Both the position numbers and the translations under genes were made by a program. From Bacillus shivajii (GTDB lineage: Bacteria; Bacillota; Bacilli; Bacillales; Salisediminibacteriaceae), in the NCBI RefSeq assembly GCF_020519665.1, contig NZ_CP084703.1:124001-188000 (forward strand): a stretch of DNA of 64,000 bases, given 5' to 3'. Below the pieces are notes generated by a model. The model was given only the letters and a program-made list of their open reading frames with translations. It was not told the DNA's origin and did no database searches. Below, in pieces: positions 63,461-64,000 of the stretch; within the stretch, counting starts at the first letter, position 1; each line of letters starts with the position of its first letter.

Positions 63461-64000
63461 TTACCGTACTTCTTCTGTTGATATTTCAGATCCAGAAATG
63501 AGCTCTGAAATGGTTGGGAATTCATAGCCTTTTCCTTTTAGAGCATCAAGAATTGTTGGCAATGCTTCATTTGTTTGCTTTGCTGAATCTGAAGCATGGA
63601 ACAAGACAATATCTCCGTTTGAAATATTAGAGACGACGGTATCGACGATGTTATCAACTCCAGGATTTGTCCAATCTTGAGTATCGATACTCCAATGAAT
63701 GACGTCATAATTTAAGTTTTCCGCGACATTCAAGACACGCTGATCAAATGACCCATTTGGCGGTCGTAAAAATTTCGGTGCTTCATTCGTAATTTCTTGG
63801 ACGATACGATGAGCAGTTTGAATATCTTTTTTAATTTGGTCTTCTTCCCAACGAGTGTAATGTTCATGACGGTACCCGTGACTACCAATTTCGTGCCCAT
63901 CTTCTGCCATGCGTTCTACAACTTCAGGGTGGCGCTCGGCCCAAGCTGCAGATACAAAGAAAGTTGCAGTTACTTCATGTTCTTTTAATGTATCTAATAT
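63461..64000 (-). CDS. pdaB: PdaB polysaccharide deacetylase, C-terminal part
   Basis: Sporulation-specific NodB-fold deacetylase needed to keep spores stable. The frame stays open to the window edge, so the N-terminus, including the first catalytic motif (TFDDG in the family), is missing. Visible: TATFFVSAAWAERHPEVVER, the metal-binding SHGYRHEHY, RPPNGSFDQR, the DTQDWTNPG region and VLFHASDS. At least 179 residues are present. The ATG at 63910 is internal, because the 30 codons upstream match the family. Confidence 0.94.
   Translation of the reverse strand: MLDTLKEHEVTATFFVSAAWAERHPEVVERMAEDGHEIGSHGYRHEHYTRWEEDQIKKDIQTAHRIVQEITNEAPKFLRPPNGSFDQRVLNVAENLNYDVIHWSIDTQDWTNPGVDNIVDTVVSNISNGDIVLFHASDSAKQTNEALPTILDALKGKGYEFPTISELISGSEISTEEVR

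Overview
The window is 64 kb of low-GC Firmicute DNA, almost certainly a Bacillaceae member. Gene order matches the Bacillus subtilis mcsB-to-pdaB region nearly gene for gene. It carries endospore genes (sigH, gerD, kbaA, pdaB, cwlD, a YheC/D coat-associated gene), strong AGGAGG ribosome binding sites, and many TTG/GTG starts. Very acidic secreted proteins hint at an alkaliphilic or salt-tolerant relative rather than B. subtilis itself. That is inference; I do not assign a genus.

Layout. 1-5637: end of the ctsR/mcsB/clpC stress operon, then radA and disA. 5851-14652: yacL, ispD, ispF, gltX, a cysteine T-box, cysE, cysS, mrnC, rlmB, rae1 and sigH. 14836-18383: rpmG, secE, nusG, rplK, rplA, rplJ, rplL, with L10 leader and attenuator. 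18522-26927: ybxB, a long structured leader, rpoB and rpoC. 27011-31843: the str cluster (L7Ae-like protein, rpsL, rpsG, fusA, tuf). 31891-32614: a 700-base gap with tandem promoters. 32615-47640: the S10-spc-alpha supercluster through secY, adk, map, infA, rpoA and rplQ. 47980-51280: ecfA1, ecfA2, ecfT and truA. 51446-52296: rplM and rpsI. 52297-58894: the accessory part, with an acidic lipoprotein, an OmpA-like lipoprotein, a minus-strand ATP-grasp spore gene, an unrecognised helical protein, a secreted LVIVD-repeat protein and a 59-residue Cys/Arg-rich peptide. 58895-64000: ybaK, cwlD, salA, gerD (minus), kbaA and pdaB (minus, cut by the window end).

Functionally, most of the window is the core expression machinery: RNA polymerase beta, beta' and alpha, NusG, about 30 ribosomal proteins, elongation factors G and Tu, IF1, and the Sec channel subunits SecY and SecE. 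Linked to it are aminoacyl-tRNA supply, rRNA processing, c-di-AMP synthesis, isoprenoid and cysteine synthesis, vitamin uptake by the ECF module, and entry into sporulation.

The most interesting signals are non-coding: promoters overlapping terminator-like hairpins before rplK and rplJ, a three-way-junction leader before rplA, a 600-base rpoB leader with a 14-bp stem, and alternative hairpins over the cwlD ribosome binding site. The other highlight is the rpsI-ybaK accessory block. Its two-lipoprotein cassette is flanked by near-identical terminators, and one member has an OmpA-type peptidoglycan-binding domain, unusual in a monoderm. I saw no CRISPR array, no rRNA or tRNA gene, and no intact insertion sequence.
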